A DNA stretch of 35,118 bases, taken from CAZRAL01 sp964598005. GTDB lineage: Bacteria; Pseudomonadota; Gammaproteobacteria; Burkholderiales; Usitatibacteraceae. The position numbers and the translations under genes are program-made. The DNA lies in contig CAZRAL010000025.1 of the NCBI GenBank assembly GCA_964598005.1, positions 1 to 35,118 on the forward strand, written 5' to 3'. Shown in pieces: positions 1 to 8,132 of the stretch (positions within the stretch are counted from its first letter, which is position 1; the number at the start of each line of letters is the position of its first letter). The notes beneath the pieces are model-generated. The model did no database searches. It had not been told where the DNA came from and worked only from the letters and a program-made list of their open reading frames with translations.

Positions 1-72
1 TCGCCATGAACGCTAACGCTGGCGCGGCTGTCAGGGCTTTTGCAGGGACGACTACTTAACGAAAGCGAAAAC

Positions 73-535
73 ATGAAAGCAGGCAAGAAGCATAACGCAC
101 TGGAAGGCATCAAGAAAGAACAACTGAAGCGGCGCGTGTTTAGGCTCGAATTCAAAGCCGAGGTGGTAGGTCACAAGAAGGCCGAAAATCTGAGCTTTGT
201 TGAATGCGGGCGAAAATTTGAAGTATTGCCGAAACTGATTCAACAATGGGAGAAACAATATGAAGCTGGTCAATTGATCGTGCCCGCTGTCGATTGTCTG
301 CCTTGTGCTCAGCGTCACCCAATCGGGTTTCCACGCATGGCGGATCAGGGCAATGTCAGAGCGTGAGCGCCTGCGCGCCGAAATCCGTACAGTGTTTGAT
401 GCCCATCGTAGCCGTTACGGTGCACCGCGCCTCTACCGGGTGCTACGCGTGCAGCACGGCTACACCGGCAGTCTCAATCGCATCAAGACGCTGATGCGTG
501 CGATGAAACTTCGTGCCAAAAGAGGCAAGAAATAA
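73..535 (+). pseudogene. IS3-family transposase remnant (orfA fused to orfB N-terminus by deletion)
   Basis: Residues encoded from 73 resemble an IS3-type OrfA helix-turn-helix protein (RVFRLEFKAEVV, then GRKFEVLPKLIQQWEKQYEAG). At about 289 the reading frame changes to one encoding CLVLSVTQSGFHAWR followed by an HTH_21-like segment (SRYGAPRLYRVL, then IKTLMRAMKLRAKR), which is the start of OrfB. It stops at 535, before any DDE integrase core. The end of OrfA, the beginning of OrfB and the whole catalytic domain are therefore missing, so this is an inactive remnant. It lies just beyond the 3' end of the merR gene, where the conserved pheT-ihfA-merR block ends. The family is assigned from recognised motifs; the exact IS is not known. 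Confidence 0.8.
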
Positions 536-548
536 GTGGACAGGATCA

Positions 549-926
549 CTACTGTTGCAATATTGAAAGTATGTTTTTTAATTCATTTTTTAATTGAACG
601 GCAGTAATGAAATGAACAGAGGCAGGTTGAGGAGTATTGAGCGATTTAATTTCCGTTGCAGCTTCGTCAAGCTGATGGCGAGCACCATTGATCGTAAAGC
701 CATTTTCATAAAGCAGTTCCCGAATACGCCGGATCAGCAGTACCTCGTGATGTTGGTAGTAACGACGGTTTCCTCGCCGTTTCAATGGTTTTAATTGGGT
801 AAATTCCTGCTCCCAATAGCGAAGTACATGCGGCTTTACGCCGCACAGCTCGCTGACCTCACCAATCGTAAAATACCGCTTGGCAGGTATGGCAGGAAGA
901 CTAGGGTTGGACAGGGTCTGTTCCAT
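549..926 (-). CDS. MerR-family transcriptional regulator
   Basis: This is a small DNA-binding regulator of 125 aa. Its N-terminal winged helix-turn-helix (about residues 15-85) carries RYFTIGEVSELCGVKPHVLRYWEQEF and a following RRYYQHHEVLLIRRIRELLYE, the standard MerR signature. The short C-terminus lacks a recognisable metal- or ligand-binding cysteine cluster, so no effector can be proposed. An upstream TTG in frame at 944 is possible, but the ATG at 926 is preferred; it still overlaps the end of ihfA by 26 nt, which suggests co-expression. A MerR-like gene directly after ihfA is a common arrangement in beta- and gammaproteobacteria. Its target is unknown. Confidence 0.85.
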   Translation of the reverse strand: MEQTLSNPSLPAIPAKRYFTIGEVSELCGVKPHVLRYWEQEFTQLKPLKRRGNRRYYQHHEVLLIRRIRELLYENGFTINGARHQLDEAATEIKSLNTPQPASVHFITAVQLKNELKNILSILQQ

Positions 927-1212
927 CAAAGGATGTCTCCACAAGGCTCTTCAACTTTTGGCTGGCATGAAAAGTTACGACCCGGCGAGCAGTAATCGGG
1001 ATTTCTTCTCCGGTTTTGGGGTTCCGGCCCGGACGTTGCGGTTTGTTGCGTAGCTGAAAATTACCGAACCCGGAAAGTTTGACGCTTTCGCCTTTTTCCA
1101 GGGCGAGTCTGATTTCTTCAAAAAACGACTCGACCATATCTTTGGCTTCACGCTTGTTAAGCCCTACTTTTTCAAACATGAGGTCGGCAAGCTCAGCTTT
1201 GGTCAGCGTCAT
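901..1212 (-). CDS. ihfA: Integration host factor subunit alpha
   Basis: The 103-aa product is a DNABII-family protein that pairs with IHF-beta to bend DNA at specific sites in replication, recombination and sigma54-dependent transcription. The N-terminal helices (MTLTKAELADLMFEKVGLNKREAKDMVESFF) are typical, as is the beta-arm with GFGNFQLRNKPQRPGRNPKTGEEIPI containing the intercalating proline (RPGRNP). Length matches the family. It starts 12 nt after the pheT stop, the classic pheST-ihfA operon arrangement, and its 3' end overlaps the merR gene. The alpha assignment, rather than HU or IHF-beta, rests on the pheT linkage and the sequence. Confidence 0.97.
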   Translation of the reverse strand: MTLTKAELADLMFEKVGLNKREAKDMVESFFEEIRLALEKGESVKLSGFGNFQLRNKPQRPGRNPKTGEEIPITARRVVTFHASQKLKSLVETSFDGTDPVQP

Positions 1213-1224
1213 TTTAAAAAATGT

Positions 1225-3597
1225 TTATTTTCTGATAGTTACGCCAAATTTATGATGTAAAATATCAATAACTCTGGATATTTTTTCATCAACTTCCACG
1301 TCCGTAAAAGTTTTTTCAGTATCCTGTATAACTATACGAAATGCAAGGCTTTTTTTCCCGTTTTGGAGGTTGACACCGCGGTAAACATCGAATAAGGAAA
1401 AGTCAGTCATATTGGCTATTTTAGCTTCTGCAATGGCATCGATCAGTGCCTGAACCGGAATATTCTCGTCAACCAATAACGCAATATCACGTCGGACAGC
1501 CGGCATGCGCGAGGGCAGGGAAAAATGCATCGCAGGCAGTTTTGTTAATTGATTTGTTAATAATTCAAATAGTACCGGCGCAAGCGGAAGCTCATATTTT
1601 TGTTGCAGCTGGGGATGCAATTCGCCGATAAAACCAATAGCTTCTTCGTTCAATAATATTGCGGCACAACGCCCGGGATGGCATGCAGGATGAGGTGTTT
1701 TTTCAAAGCGCACCGGCAGCCTGCCACAAAGCAGTTCGATATCGCCCTTGATAGCGAAAAAATCAGTGCGCTCGTCTTTTTTTTCACCCCACTGCTCGGG
1801 ATAACGCGAACCATAAGCCAGCCCGGCAATTTTTTCCGGTTGCATCGCAACCTGCGCGGTATCCGATGAAAAACAGCGACCCATCTCAAAAAGCTGCAAC
1901 CGCTGTTCACCGTGATTCAGGTTCAATACCAAAGTCTGGACCAATCCGCCGATCAAACTGCTGCGCATCACGTTCATATGGCTGGCGATGGGATTGGCAA
2001 GGCGTACGGGATGTGGATTGCCACTGAAGTCCATTTCCCACTGATCGGAAATGAAGCTGTAGTTGATCACTTCCTGATACCCCATATCCACCATTTTTTG
2101 CCGCAGCCGTTTCAGGCCATGTTTGGATTCTGAAAACGGGAGCATTGAAATCGTAGCGCGGGGCACAGCCGCAGGAATCGCGTCAAATCCAGTGATACGC
2201 GCTACTTCTTCGGCAAAGTCTTCTTCTATATTCAAATCGAAACGGTAGCTGGGGGGAACGGCAAAAATTGCCCCATTTTTGCACTCCGTCACACAGTTTA
2301 GCCGTTGCAGCACATTTAAAATCTGCTGTTCAGAAAAAGCCCTCCCCACAATGGTCGATATGCGGTGCGGCCGAACCACGACCGCATCGCGATGCGGCGG
2401 CATGGCTTGCGCATCATTCACCGGGCCGACTTGCGTTTCGGGTCGTCCACATATTTCCAGTGCAAGGCGTGTCGCATATTCGAGCGCATCGCGCGCTCCA
2501 GCAGGATCGACACCACGCTCAAAACGATAGGCTGCATCGGAATTAAACCCGAGTAAACGGGCTTTCCCTTGAATGACATCGGGATTAAAGCAAGCGGATT
2601 CGAAAAATACATTGCGGGTATGATCCGTCACCATACTGTCCCGACCGCCCATGACACCGGCCAAGGCAATCGGCCCCTTTTGATCGGCAATCAGCAGCAT
2701 GTCGCTGGTTAATTCGATATTTTGCTCGTTCAACAACGTCAACTGTTCTCCTGCGCGCGGGAAACGAACTTCGATGCCGCCCTGCAGTTTGTCATCATCA
2801 AAAGCATGCATGGGCTGACCGCGCTCCAGCATGACGTAATTGGTGATATCGACCAGCGGGGCAATACTGCGGAAGCCTGCGCGCTCCAAACGGCGTTTCA
2901 TCCAGCTGGGCGTAACGGCCTGTGCATTCACGCCCTGCACCACGCGACCGCAATAACGGCTACAGGCTTTCCCCGCGTCAAGGGTGATGGAACGATGGGC
3001 TGTGGTTGTTTCAGCAACAGGCAAAGGTGACGATAATTTAACCGCCCCACCTGTTATTGCAGCAAGATCGCGTGCAATACCAAGCATGGATAAACAATCG
3101 CCACGGTTCGGCGTCAGTTTAAGCGTAAGGTAAACATCATCCAGATCGAGGTATTGACGTATATCCTGACCGATCGGCGCATCGCCCGGCAAGGCCAGCA
3201 ATCCCTCATGATCGGTCGAAATTCCCAGTTCGCGCGCTGAACAAAGCATGCCGCTGGATTCAACGCCGCGTAGTTTGGCCGCCTTGATCTCCAGATCGAA
3301 AAGTTTGGCTCCAATCAAGGCACAGGGCACACGCATCCCCGGTGCCACATTCGGTGCGCCACATACGATTTGCAAATGGGTATTGCCCCCCACATTTACT
3401 TCGCACACGCGCAATTTATCGGCATTGGGATGGGCAGTGACGGCCTTCACTTCCGCGACCACCACTTTATCGAATGGGGGAGCAACCGGGCTGATGTCTT
3501 CGACCTCTAGCCCGGCCATGGTCAATGTATGGGCCAGGTCGGCGACGCTCATATCGATATCGACCAGTTGCTTCAGCCAGTGGACAGAAACTTTCAT
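1225..3597 (-). CDS. pheT: Phenylalanine--tRNA ligase beta subunit
   Basis: The 790-aa beta subunit of the alpha2-beta2 phenylalanyl-tRNA synthetase charges tRNA-Phe in the cytoplasm. Domains in order are an EMAP/OB tRNA-binding domain (about 40-150, with VVVAEVKAVTAHPNADKLRVC), the B3/B4 editing domain (about 210-380), the B5 domain (about 400-470), a catalytic-like core, and a C-terminal ferredoxin-fold anticodon-binding domain (about 695-790, LPSRMPAVRRDIALLVDE). The E. coli protein is about 795 aa, so this one is full length. The usual short pheS-pheT gap is here stretched to 177 bp by an inserted palindromic element. The ribosome-binding site is weak and A-rich. Confidence 0.98.
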   Translation of the reverse strand: MKVSVHWLKQLVDIDMSVADLAHTLTMAGLEVEDISPVAPPFDKVVVAEVKAVTAHPNADKLRVCEVNVGGNTHLQIVCGAPNVAPGMRVPCALIGAKLFDLEIKAAKLRGVESSGMLCSARELGISTDHEGLLALPGDAPIGQDIRQYLDLDDVYLTLKLTPNRGDCLSMLGIARDLAAITGGAVKLSSPLPVAETTTAHRSITLDAGKACSRYCGRVVQGVNAQAVTPSWMKRRLERAGFRSIAPLVDITNYVMLERGQPMHAFDDDKLQGGIEVRFPRAGEQLTLLNEQNIELTSDMLLIADQKGPIALAGVMGGRDSMVTDHTRNVFFESACFNPDVIQGKARLLGFNSDAAYRFERGVDPAGARDALEYATRLALEICGRPETQVGPVNDAQAMPPHRDAVVVRPHRISTIVGRAFSEQQILNVLQRLNCVTECKNGAIFAVPPSYRFDLNIEEDFAEEVARITGFDAIPAAVPRATISMLPFSESKHGLKRLRQKMVDMGYQEVINYSFISDQWEMDFSGNPHPVRLANPIASHMNVMRSSLIGGLVQTLVLNLNHGEQRLQLFEMGRCFSSDTAQVAMQPEKIAGLAYGSRYPEQWGEKKDERTDFFAIKGDIELLCGRLPVRFEKTPHPACHPGRCAAILLNEEAIGFIGELHPQLQQKYELPLAPVLFELLTNQLTKLPAMHFSLPSRMPAVRRDIALLVDENIPVQALIDAIAEAKIANMTDFSLFDVYRGVNLQNGKKSLAFRIVIQDTEKTFTDVEVDEKISRVIDILHHKFGVTIRK

Positions 3598-3640
3598 GAT
3601 TTTTCTTTGCTTATCTGCATGGGTTAAATTACTTTTGGAT

Positions 3641-3742
3641 AGGACTTACGCAAAACCGCCCCAGCTGTGTTGCAGCGCCTGGTCGTACAACTTGTACTGC
3701 CTGCGTCGCTACGCCTTGCTGGAACAGTTTTGCGTAAGTCCT
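3641..3742. repeat. 102-bp MITE-like palindromic element between pheS and pheT
   Basis: Perfect 16-bp terminal inverted repeats, aggacttacgcaaaac at 3641-3656 and its complement at 3727-3742, enclose an imperfectly self-complementary interior centred on tacaacttgta. TTGGAT flanks the left end directly (3635-3640) and recurs one base beyond the right end (3744-3749), which may be a target duplication. No coding capacity is evident. The ends look like those of a DNA transposon, so a non-autonomous element is the best reading. It would be transcribed as a long hairpin within the pheST mRNA. Confidence 0.75.
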
Positions 3743-3774
3743 GTTGGATATTTTGGATATTCGGCATTTCAGAA

Positions 3775-4776
3775 CTAACGAAATTGCGCCAGAAACTTGA
3801 TGTCATTTTCAAAAAAAAGCCGCAAATCGTTTACGCCGTAGCGCAGCATCGCAATACGGTCAATCCCCATACCAAATGCAAAGCCGGTATATTTTTCCGG
3901 GTCGATGCCGCCAGCACGTAAAACATTGGGGTGCACGACTCCGGATCCTCCAATTTCCAGCCACGTTGTTTCACCTTTTTTCTTTTCCCAGGCTATGTCG
4001 ATTTCTGCGCTGGGCTCGGTAAACGGAAAAAAAGAGGGCCGAAAACGCACCGCCATATCATCACGCTCGAAAAAAGCACGCAAAAACTGGATGATGGTCC
4101 CTTTCAAATCGGCAAAACTAATCCCCTCTTCTACCCACAAGCCTTCGATCTGGTGAAACATGGGGGAATGCGTCGCATCGTGATCGACACGATAAACACG
4201 ACCTGGCGCAATAATTTTTATTGGCGGCTGGTGGTTTTGCATATAGCGGATTTGTACCGGTGAGGTATGCGTCCGCAGCAGGTTTTTCGACCCCTCGATG
4301 TAAAACGTATCGTGCATCGAGCGCGCCGGGTGATTTTCCGGGGTGTTCAGCGCGGTGAAGTTATAAAAATCTTCTTCAATCTCGGGGCCATCGGCCACTT
4401 CAAACCCCATGGAATGAAATAGCGTTTCCAGCCGTTCACGTGCCAGTGTAACGGGATGCAACCCACCCTGTCCTCTTGTGCGTCCCGGCAAGGTGATGTC
4501 GATAGCTTCAGCCGCAAGTTTTGATTGCAGTTCCGCATCCAGAATGCGTTTTTTTGCCGCATCGATCAGGGTTTCGACCTGAGCCTTCGCCTGATTGATT
4601 GTAGCCCCGGCAATTTTGCGCGATTCGGGATCAAGTTTGGCCAAGGCTTTGAGTTGTTCGGTCAGCGCCCCGGTTTTACCCAGATAGCGCGCTTTGGCCT
4701 GTTCCAGATCCGGAATGGTTACACATGCCGCCAAGGCAGAGGAAGCATCGCGCAGGATAGTATCGAGTGTAGTCAT
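3775..4776 (-). CDS. pheS: Phenylalanine--tRNA ligase alpha subunit
   Basis: The 333-aa catalytic alpha subunit of phenylalanyl-tRNA synthetase is a class II enzyme. The N-terminal coiled-coil tRNA-binding arm (about 1-90) is followed by the class II core: motif 1 around DGPEIEEDFYNFTALN, motif 2 in VRFRPSFFPFTEPSAEID, and motif 3 in GFAFGMGIDRIAML near the C-terminus. Length is close to the 327 aa of E. coli. An intrinsic terminator lies only 19 nt before its ATG, with no obvious Shine-Dalgarno sequence in between. Expression therefore probably depends on readthrough from rplT, or on a promoter I cannot see. Confidence 0.98.
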   Translation of the reverse strand: MTTLDTILRDASSALAACVTIPDLEQAKARYLGKTGALTEQLKALAKLDPESRKIAGATINQAKAQVETLIDAAKKRILDAELQSKLAAEAIDITLPGRTRGQGGLHPVTLARERLETLFHSMGFEVADGPEIEEDFYNFTALNTPENHPARSMHDTFYIEGSKNLLRTHTSPVQIRYMQNHQPPIKIIAPGRVYRVDHDATHSPMFHQIEGLWVEEGISFADLKGTIIQFLRAFFERDDMAVRFRPSFFPFTEPSAEIDIAWEKKKGETTWLEIGGSGVVHPNVLRAGGIDPEKYTGFAFGMGIDRIAMLRYGVNDLRLFFENDIKFLAQFR

Positions 4777-4795
4777 ATGGGCTTAAACTGTGCAT

Positions 4796-4824
4796 AAAAA
4801 AGGGGCTCGGTTTGGCGAGCCCCT
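4796..4824 (-). terminator. Intrinsic terminator or attenuator between rplT and pheS
   Basis: On the minus strand a 9-bp perfect stem (4816-4824 with 4801-4809, arms AGGGGCTCG and CGAGCCCCT on the plus strand) with a 6-nt loop is followed by a run of six T (4796-4801). This is a strong rho-independent terminator. It ends 19 nt before the pheS ATG, so it separates the ribosomal-protein genes from pheST and could be an attenuator. No phenylalanine-rich leader peptide is found in the 37 nt between rplT and the stem. Confidence 0.85.
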
Positions 4825-4831
4825 CTGCGTT

Positions 4832-4855
4832 GTTTTTGATGTAGTTTTTGATGTA
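4832..4855. repeat. 12-bp perfect tandem duplication downstream of rplT
   Basis: The unit gtttttgatgta occurs twice head to tail at 4832-4843 and 4844-4855, between the rplT stop and the terminator. It is probably a slippage duplication, with no assigned function. Confidence 0.8.
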
Positions 4856-4861
4856 AAGCGA

Positions 4862-5221
4862 TTACGCGCCGAGGCCAGCCTTTGCTTGTTCGATAAATCG
4901 TGCAAAAGCGGGTTTATCCATGACTGCGATATCGGCAAGAACTTTGCGATCCACGTCTATAGCCGCTTTTTTAAGGCCATGCATAAACGTGCTGTAAGTC
5001 ATGCCCCCTTCCCGAACAGCGGCATTGATACGGGCGATCCACAGTACGCGAAATTCGCGTTTTTTGTTGCGCCGGTCGCGGTAGGCGTATTGCCCCGCTT
5101 TCATCACCGCTTCTTTGGCGATACGATAAACATTGTTGCGACGGCCGCGATAGCCTTTCGCAAGCTCCAAAACTTTTTTATGACGTGCTTTTGCGGTTAC
5201 ACCGCGTTTAACGCGTGGCAT
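4862..5221 (-). CDS. rplT: 50S ribosomal protein L20
   Basis: The 119-aa L20 protein binds 23S rRNA and is needed early in assembly of the large subunit. The basic N-terminus (MPRVKRGVTAKARHKKVLEL, then GYRGRRNNVYRIAKEAVMKA, YAYRDRRNKKREFRVLWI) is diagnostic. The RBS AGGAGG lies just upstream of the ATG, in the 12-nt gap after rpmI. In E. coli, L20 represses its own operon by binding mRNA in the infC-rpmI region; a 9-bp hairpin in the unusually long infC-rpmI gap here could serve that role, but this is inference. Confidence 0.99.
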   Translation of the reverse strand: MPRVKRGVTAKARHKKVLELAKGYRGRRNNVYRIAKEAVMKAGQYAYRDRRNKKREFRVLWIARINAAVREGGMTYSTFMHGLKKAAIDVDRKVLADIAVMDKPAFARFIEQAKAGLGA

Positions 5222-5233
5222 CTTTCATCCTCC

Positions 5234-5431
5234 TTATGCGTAGGGCAGCATCGCACGGACGCTGGCCATATTGGTAGGATGTATCCCTTCCATGCCACGA
5301 AGCTGTCTTTTGCTTTTCGTGGTTTTCTTGGTCAGGATGTGGCGCTTGAACGCTTGCGAGCGCTTTACTGAGCCGCTACCGCGCACTTTGAAGCGCTTGG
5401 CAGCCCCGCTCTTGGTTTTCATCTTCGGCAT
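5234..5431 (-). CDS. rpmI: 50S ribosomal protein L35
   Basis: This 65-aa, highly basic large-subunit protein has the family hallmark start MPKMKTKSGAAKRFKVRGSG and KKTTKSKRQLRG. Length matches the family. A GAGGGAAG ribosome-binding site lies 6-8 nt before the ATG. It is the first of the rpmI-rplT pair and follows infC after a 164-nt gap, which is longer than in E. coli and contains a stable hairpin. Confidence 0.99.
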   Translation of the reverse strand: MPKMKTKSGAAKRFKVRGSGSVKRSQAFKRHILTKKTTKSKRQLRGMEGIHPTNMASVRAMLPYA

Positions 5432-5545
5432 AATACTTCCCTCATTGCATTACTGCGTCAGGTGGCTGAATCCGCTCAGCACTTGAATAACCTGAAGACA
5501 GCTTGTATTGGCAATGCACAGTAAATCACGCACGCCATTTCTTGC

Positions 5546-5575
5546 CATTGCGAAAAATTTCCCTGCTTCGCAATG
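5546..5575 (-). promoter_or_regulatory. Hairpin in the infC-rpmI intergenic region
   Basis: A perfect 9-bp inverted repeat (cattgcgaa at 5546-5554, ttcgcaatg at 5567-5575) with a 12-nt loop lies in the 164-nt space between infC and rpmI. It has no T-run after it on the minus strand, so it is not a classical terminator. Its location is where L20 represses rpmI-rplT translation in E. coli, so a structured regulatory leader or RNA-processing site is possible. Confidence 0.4.
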
Positions 5576-5595
5576 TTAAACACTAAAACCGCTTG

Positions 5596-6114
5596 CTATT
5601 TTTTTCTGGGCGCAATAACCATCACCATTTGGCGCCCTTCCATTTTTGGAAACTGTTCAACCTGACCCAGTTCCAGCAAATCCGCTTCCACCCGCTTTAA
5701 CAGGGCAACACCCAGCTCCTGATGAGCCATCTCGCGTCCCCTGAAGCGCAGGGTAATTTTTGTTTTATCGCCTTCGCCCAAAAATCGCCGCAAATTTCGC
5801 ACCTTGATGTTGTAGTCCCCATCGTCTGTGCCGGGCCGGAATTTGATTTCCTTAACCTGAATCTGCTTTTGCTTAAGTTTGGCCTCGTGGGCTTTTTTGG
5901 CTTCGTAGTACTTGAATTTGCCGTAATCCATGATCCGGCATACTGGCGGTTTTGCGGTCGGCGCAATTTCCACCAAATCCAGTTCTGCTTCTTCTGCCTG
6001 CCGCGTTGCTTCGGCAAGATTTACGATTCCAATCTGCTCCCCTTGCGGGCCAAGTAAACGAATTTCGGGAGCATTTATTTCTCCATTAATCCGTACTTCC
6101 TTTTCCGTAGCGAT
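5596..6114 (-). CDS. infC: Translation initiation factor IF-3 (AUC start codon)
   Basis: The 172-aa IF-3 binds the 30S subunit, prevents subunit joining and checks initiator tRNA and start codon. N-terminal domain: VRINGEINAPEIRLLGPQGEQIG and PPVCRIMDYGKF. C-terminal domain: EIKFRPGTDDGDYNIKVRNLRRFL and KITLRFRGREMAHQ. The start chosen is the ATC at 6114-6112, which gives a protein beginning M-ATEKEVRINGE, because a GGGAG Shine-Dalgarno lies 7 nt upstream. The frame also has a TTG at 6138, but without a comparable site. Rare AUU/AUC start codons are a known feature of infC that lets IF-3 repress its own synthesis. The gene follows thrS after 83 nt. Confidence 0.95.
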   Translation of the reverse strand: MATEKEVRINGEINAPEIRLLGPQGEQIGIVNLAEATRQAEEAELDLVEIAPTAKPPVCRIMDYGKFKYYEAKKAHEAKLKQKQIQVKEIKFRPGTDDGDYNIKVRNLRRFLGEGDKTKITLRFRGREMAHQELGVALLKRVEADLLELGQVEQFPKMEGRQMVMVIAPRKK

Positions 6115-6197
6115 AAAAATACTCCCAAAAATTACCAATCATCCTGGAACGAATACTCAAAATTTCAACGTTCTCAGGCACCCATACCACATTTACT

Positions 6198-8117
6198 TTA
6201 CTTGCACTGCGCTACTTCATCCTGCAGCTTGGTCATGAAGGCTGGCAGCGGCATAGCTGGCAGATTCTCTCCGCCTCCCTTTTTGTCGCTTGCCCGCGCC
6301 GTAATCGTGTTCGTTTGCATTTCCTTATCGCCAAGAATCAACTGATAAGGTACTTTTTGCAAGCTATGTTCCCGAATTTTATAGGAAATTTTCTCGTTGC
6401 GCAAATCGGCCTGAACACGAAAACCGGCTGCTTTCAGCGCTGTAACGACTTGCTGGACGTAGCCGGCCTGATGATCCGTTACATTCATCGCCACGACCTG
6501 AACAGGGGCCAGCCAGAGGGGCATGGCGCCGGCATGGTTCTCAATCAAAATGCCGATAAAGCGCTCGAGTGAGCCCACAATGGCGCGGTGCAACATAACG
6601 GGCTGCCTGCGGCTGTTGTCTTCCGTCACATATTCCGCACCTAACCGGCCCGGCATGGAAAAATCGACTTGCATCGTGCCGCATTGCCATACGCGGCCGA
6701 TCGAGTCCTTGAGAGAAAACTCTATTTTGGGGCCATAAAAAGCTCCTTCTCCCGGATTTTCCTGCCATTCAACCCCGGCCGTATTCAAGGCTTGCGTCAA
6801 GGCAGTTTCCGCCATATCCCACACCGCATCCGAACCTACACGCTTGGGAGGGCGCGTCGACAAACGATAAATGACATTTTCAAAACCGAAGTCTTGGTAA
6901 ACCTTGATCAGCAGCGCAATAAAATCCGCACACTCTGATTGAATCTGCGCTTCGGTACAAAAAATATGTCCATCGTCCTGCACAAACCCCCTCACCCGCA
7001 TGATGCCGTGTAGCGCGCCCGAGGCTTCGTTGCGATGGCAGGAGCCAAATTCACCATAGCGCAAAGGCAAGTCCCGATAAGAACGCAAGTCGGAATTGAA
7101 CACCTGTACGTGTCCCGGACAATTCATCGGTTTAATGGCGTAATCGCGTTTTTCCGACTCGGTAGTGAACATGTTTTCTTTATAGTTTTCCCAGTGGCCG
7201 GATTTTTCCCATAAAGACCGATCCAGAATCATCGGGCAACGGATTTCCTGATAGCCGTTGTCAACGTAAACTTTGCGCATATATTGTTCGACCTGTTGCC
7301 ATATCGCCCACCCTTTGGGATGCCAGAACACCATCCCGGGCGCCTCTTCCTGCATATGAAAGAGGTCGAGCTGTTTGCCCAGCTTGCGATGATCGCGCTT
7401 TTCAGCTTCTTCCAGCATATGCAAATAGGCTTCCTGATCTTCCTTCTTCGCCCAAGCCGTACCATATATTCGCTGCAACATTTCATTTTTTGAATCACCG
7501 CGCCAATAAGCGCCAGCAATCTTCATCAATTTGAAAGTTTTCAGTTTTCCCGTCGAAGGCACATGCGGGCCACGGCACAGATCGGTAAAATCACTCTCTG
7601 CATAAAGTGACACCGCTTCTCCGGCGGGAATGGAAGCAATGATTTCCGCCTTGTAGTGCTCGTTGATGCTTTTGAAATAGGCTACCGCTTCATCGCGTGA
7701 CAATACCTTCCGCATGACTGGAATATCCCGTTTCGCCAGTTCCGCCATTTTGCTTTCAATGGCGGCCAGATCCTCCGGCGTAAACGGGCGCTTGTAGGAA
7801 AAATCGTAGTAAAAACCATTTTCGATGACCGGGCCTATCGTGACTTGCGCCTCGGGGAAAAGTTGTTTGACGGCATAGGCCAGCAGATGGGCCGTGGAAT
7901 GGCGAATGATGTCGAGCCCATCGGCATCCTTGTCCGTCACAATGGCCAGGCTGGCATCCTGCTCAATCACATAATGTGTATCCACCAGCTTTCCATCCAC
8001 CCGGCCTGCGAGCGCCGCTTTGGTCAAGCCTGCACCAATGCTTTGTGCTACTTCTGCAACGGAAACCGGTTTATCGAATTTTCGAACCGAATGATCGGGT
8101 AAGGTAATGGCAACCAT
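6198..8117 (-). CDS. thrS: Threonine--tRNA ligase
   Basis: The 639-aa class II synthetase charges tRNA-Thr and removes mis-attached serine. It has an N-terminal TGS domain (1-62), an editing domain with the HxxxH motif at His73/His77 (RHSTAHLLAYAV), a catalytic core with zinc-ligand motifs (KPMNCPGHVQVF; LHGIMRVRGFVQDDGHIFC; MLHRAIVGSLERFIG) and a C-terminal anticodon-binding domain (about 540-639, VQVVAMNVTDHQAGYV). E. coli ThrS is 642 aa. The ATG at 8117 is preceded by TTTGGAG. An intrinsic terminator ends only 15 nt upstream, and a possible threonine leader peptide lies before that, suggesting attenuation control. Confidence 0.99.
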   Translation of the reverse strand: MVAITLPDHSVRKFDKPVSVAEVAQSIGAGLTKAALAGRVDGKLVDTHYVIEQDASLAIVTDKDADGLDIIRHSTAHLLAYAVKQLFPEAQVTIGPVIENGFYYDFSYKRPFTPEDLAAIESKMAELAKRDIPVMRKVLSRDEAVAYFKSINEHYKAEIIASIPAGEAVSLYAESDFTDLCRGPHVPSTGKLKTFKLMKIAGAYWRGDSKNEMLQRIYGTAWAKKEDQEAYLHMLEEAEKRDHRKLGKQLDLFHMQEEAPGMVFWHPKGWAIWQQVEQYMRKVYVDNGYQEIRCPMILDRSLWEKSGHWENYKENMFTTESEKRDYAIKPMNCPGHVQVFNSDLRSYRDLPLRYGEFGSCHRNEASGALHGIMRVRGFVQDDGHIFCTEAQIQSECADFIALLIKVYQDFGFENVIYRLSTRPPKRVGSDAVWDMAETALTQALNTAGVEWQENPGEGAFYGPKIEFSLKDSIGRVWQCGTMQVDFSMPGRLGAEYVTEDNSRRQPVMLHRAIVGSLERFIGILIENHAGAMPLWLAPVQVVAMNVTDHQAGYVQQVVTALKAAGFRVQADLRNEKISYKIREHSLQKVPYQLILGDKEMQTNTITARASDKKGGGENLPAMPLPAFMTKLQDEVAQCK

Positions 8118-8132
8118 ATCAACTCCAAACGT

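Noticed and set aside
6..59. 17-codon frame at the left edge (MNANAGAAVRAFAGTTT)
   Set aside because: It could be the tail of a gene beyond the window or chance; there is no ribosome-binding site or recognised sequence.
4825..4861. PheM-like phenylalanine leader peptide before pheS
   Set aside because: No ATG-initiated ORF with Phe codons is present between rplT and the terminator on the minus strand.
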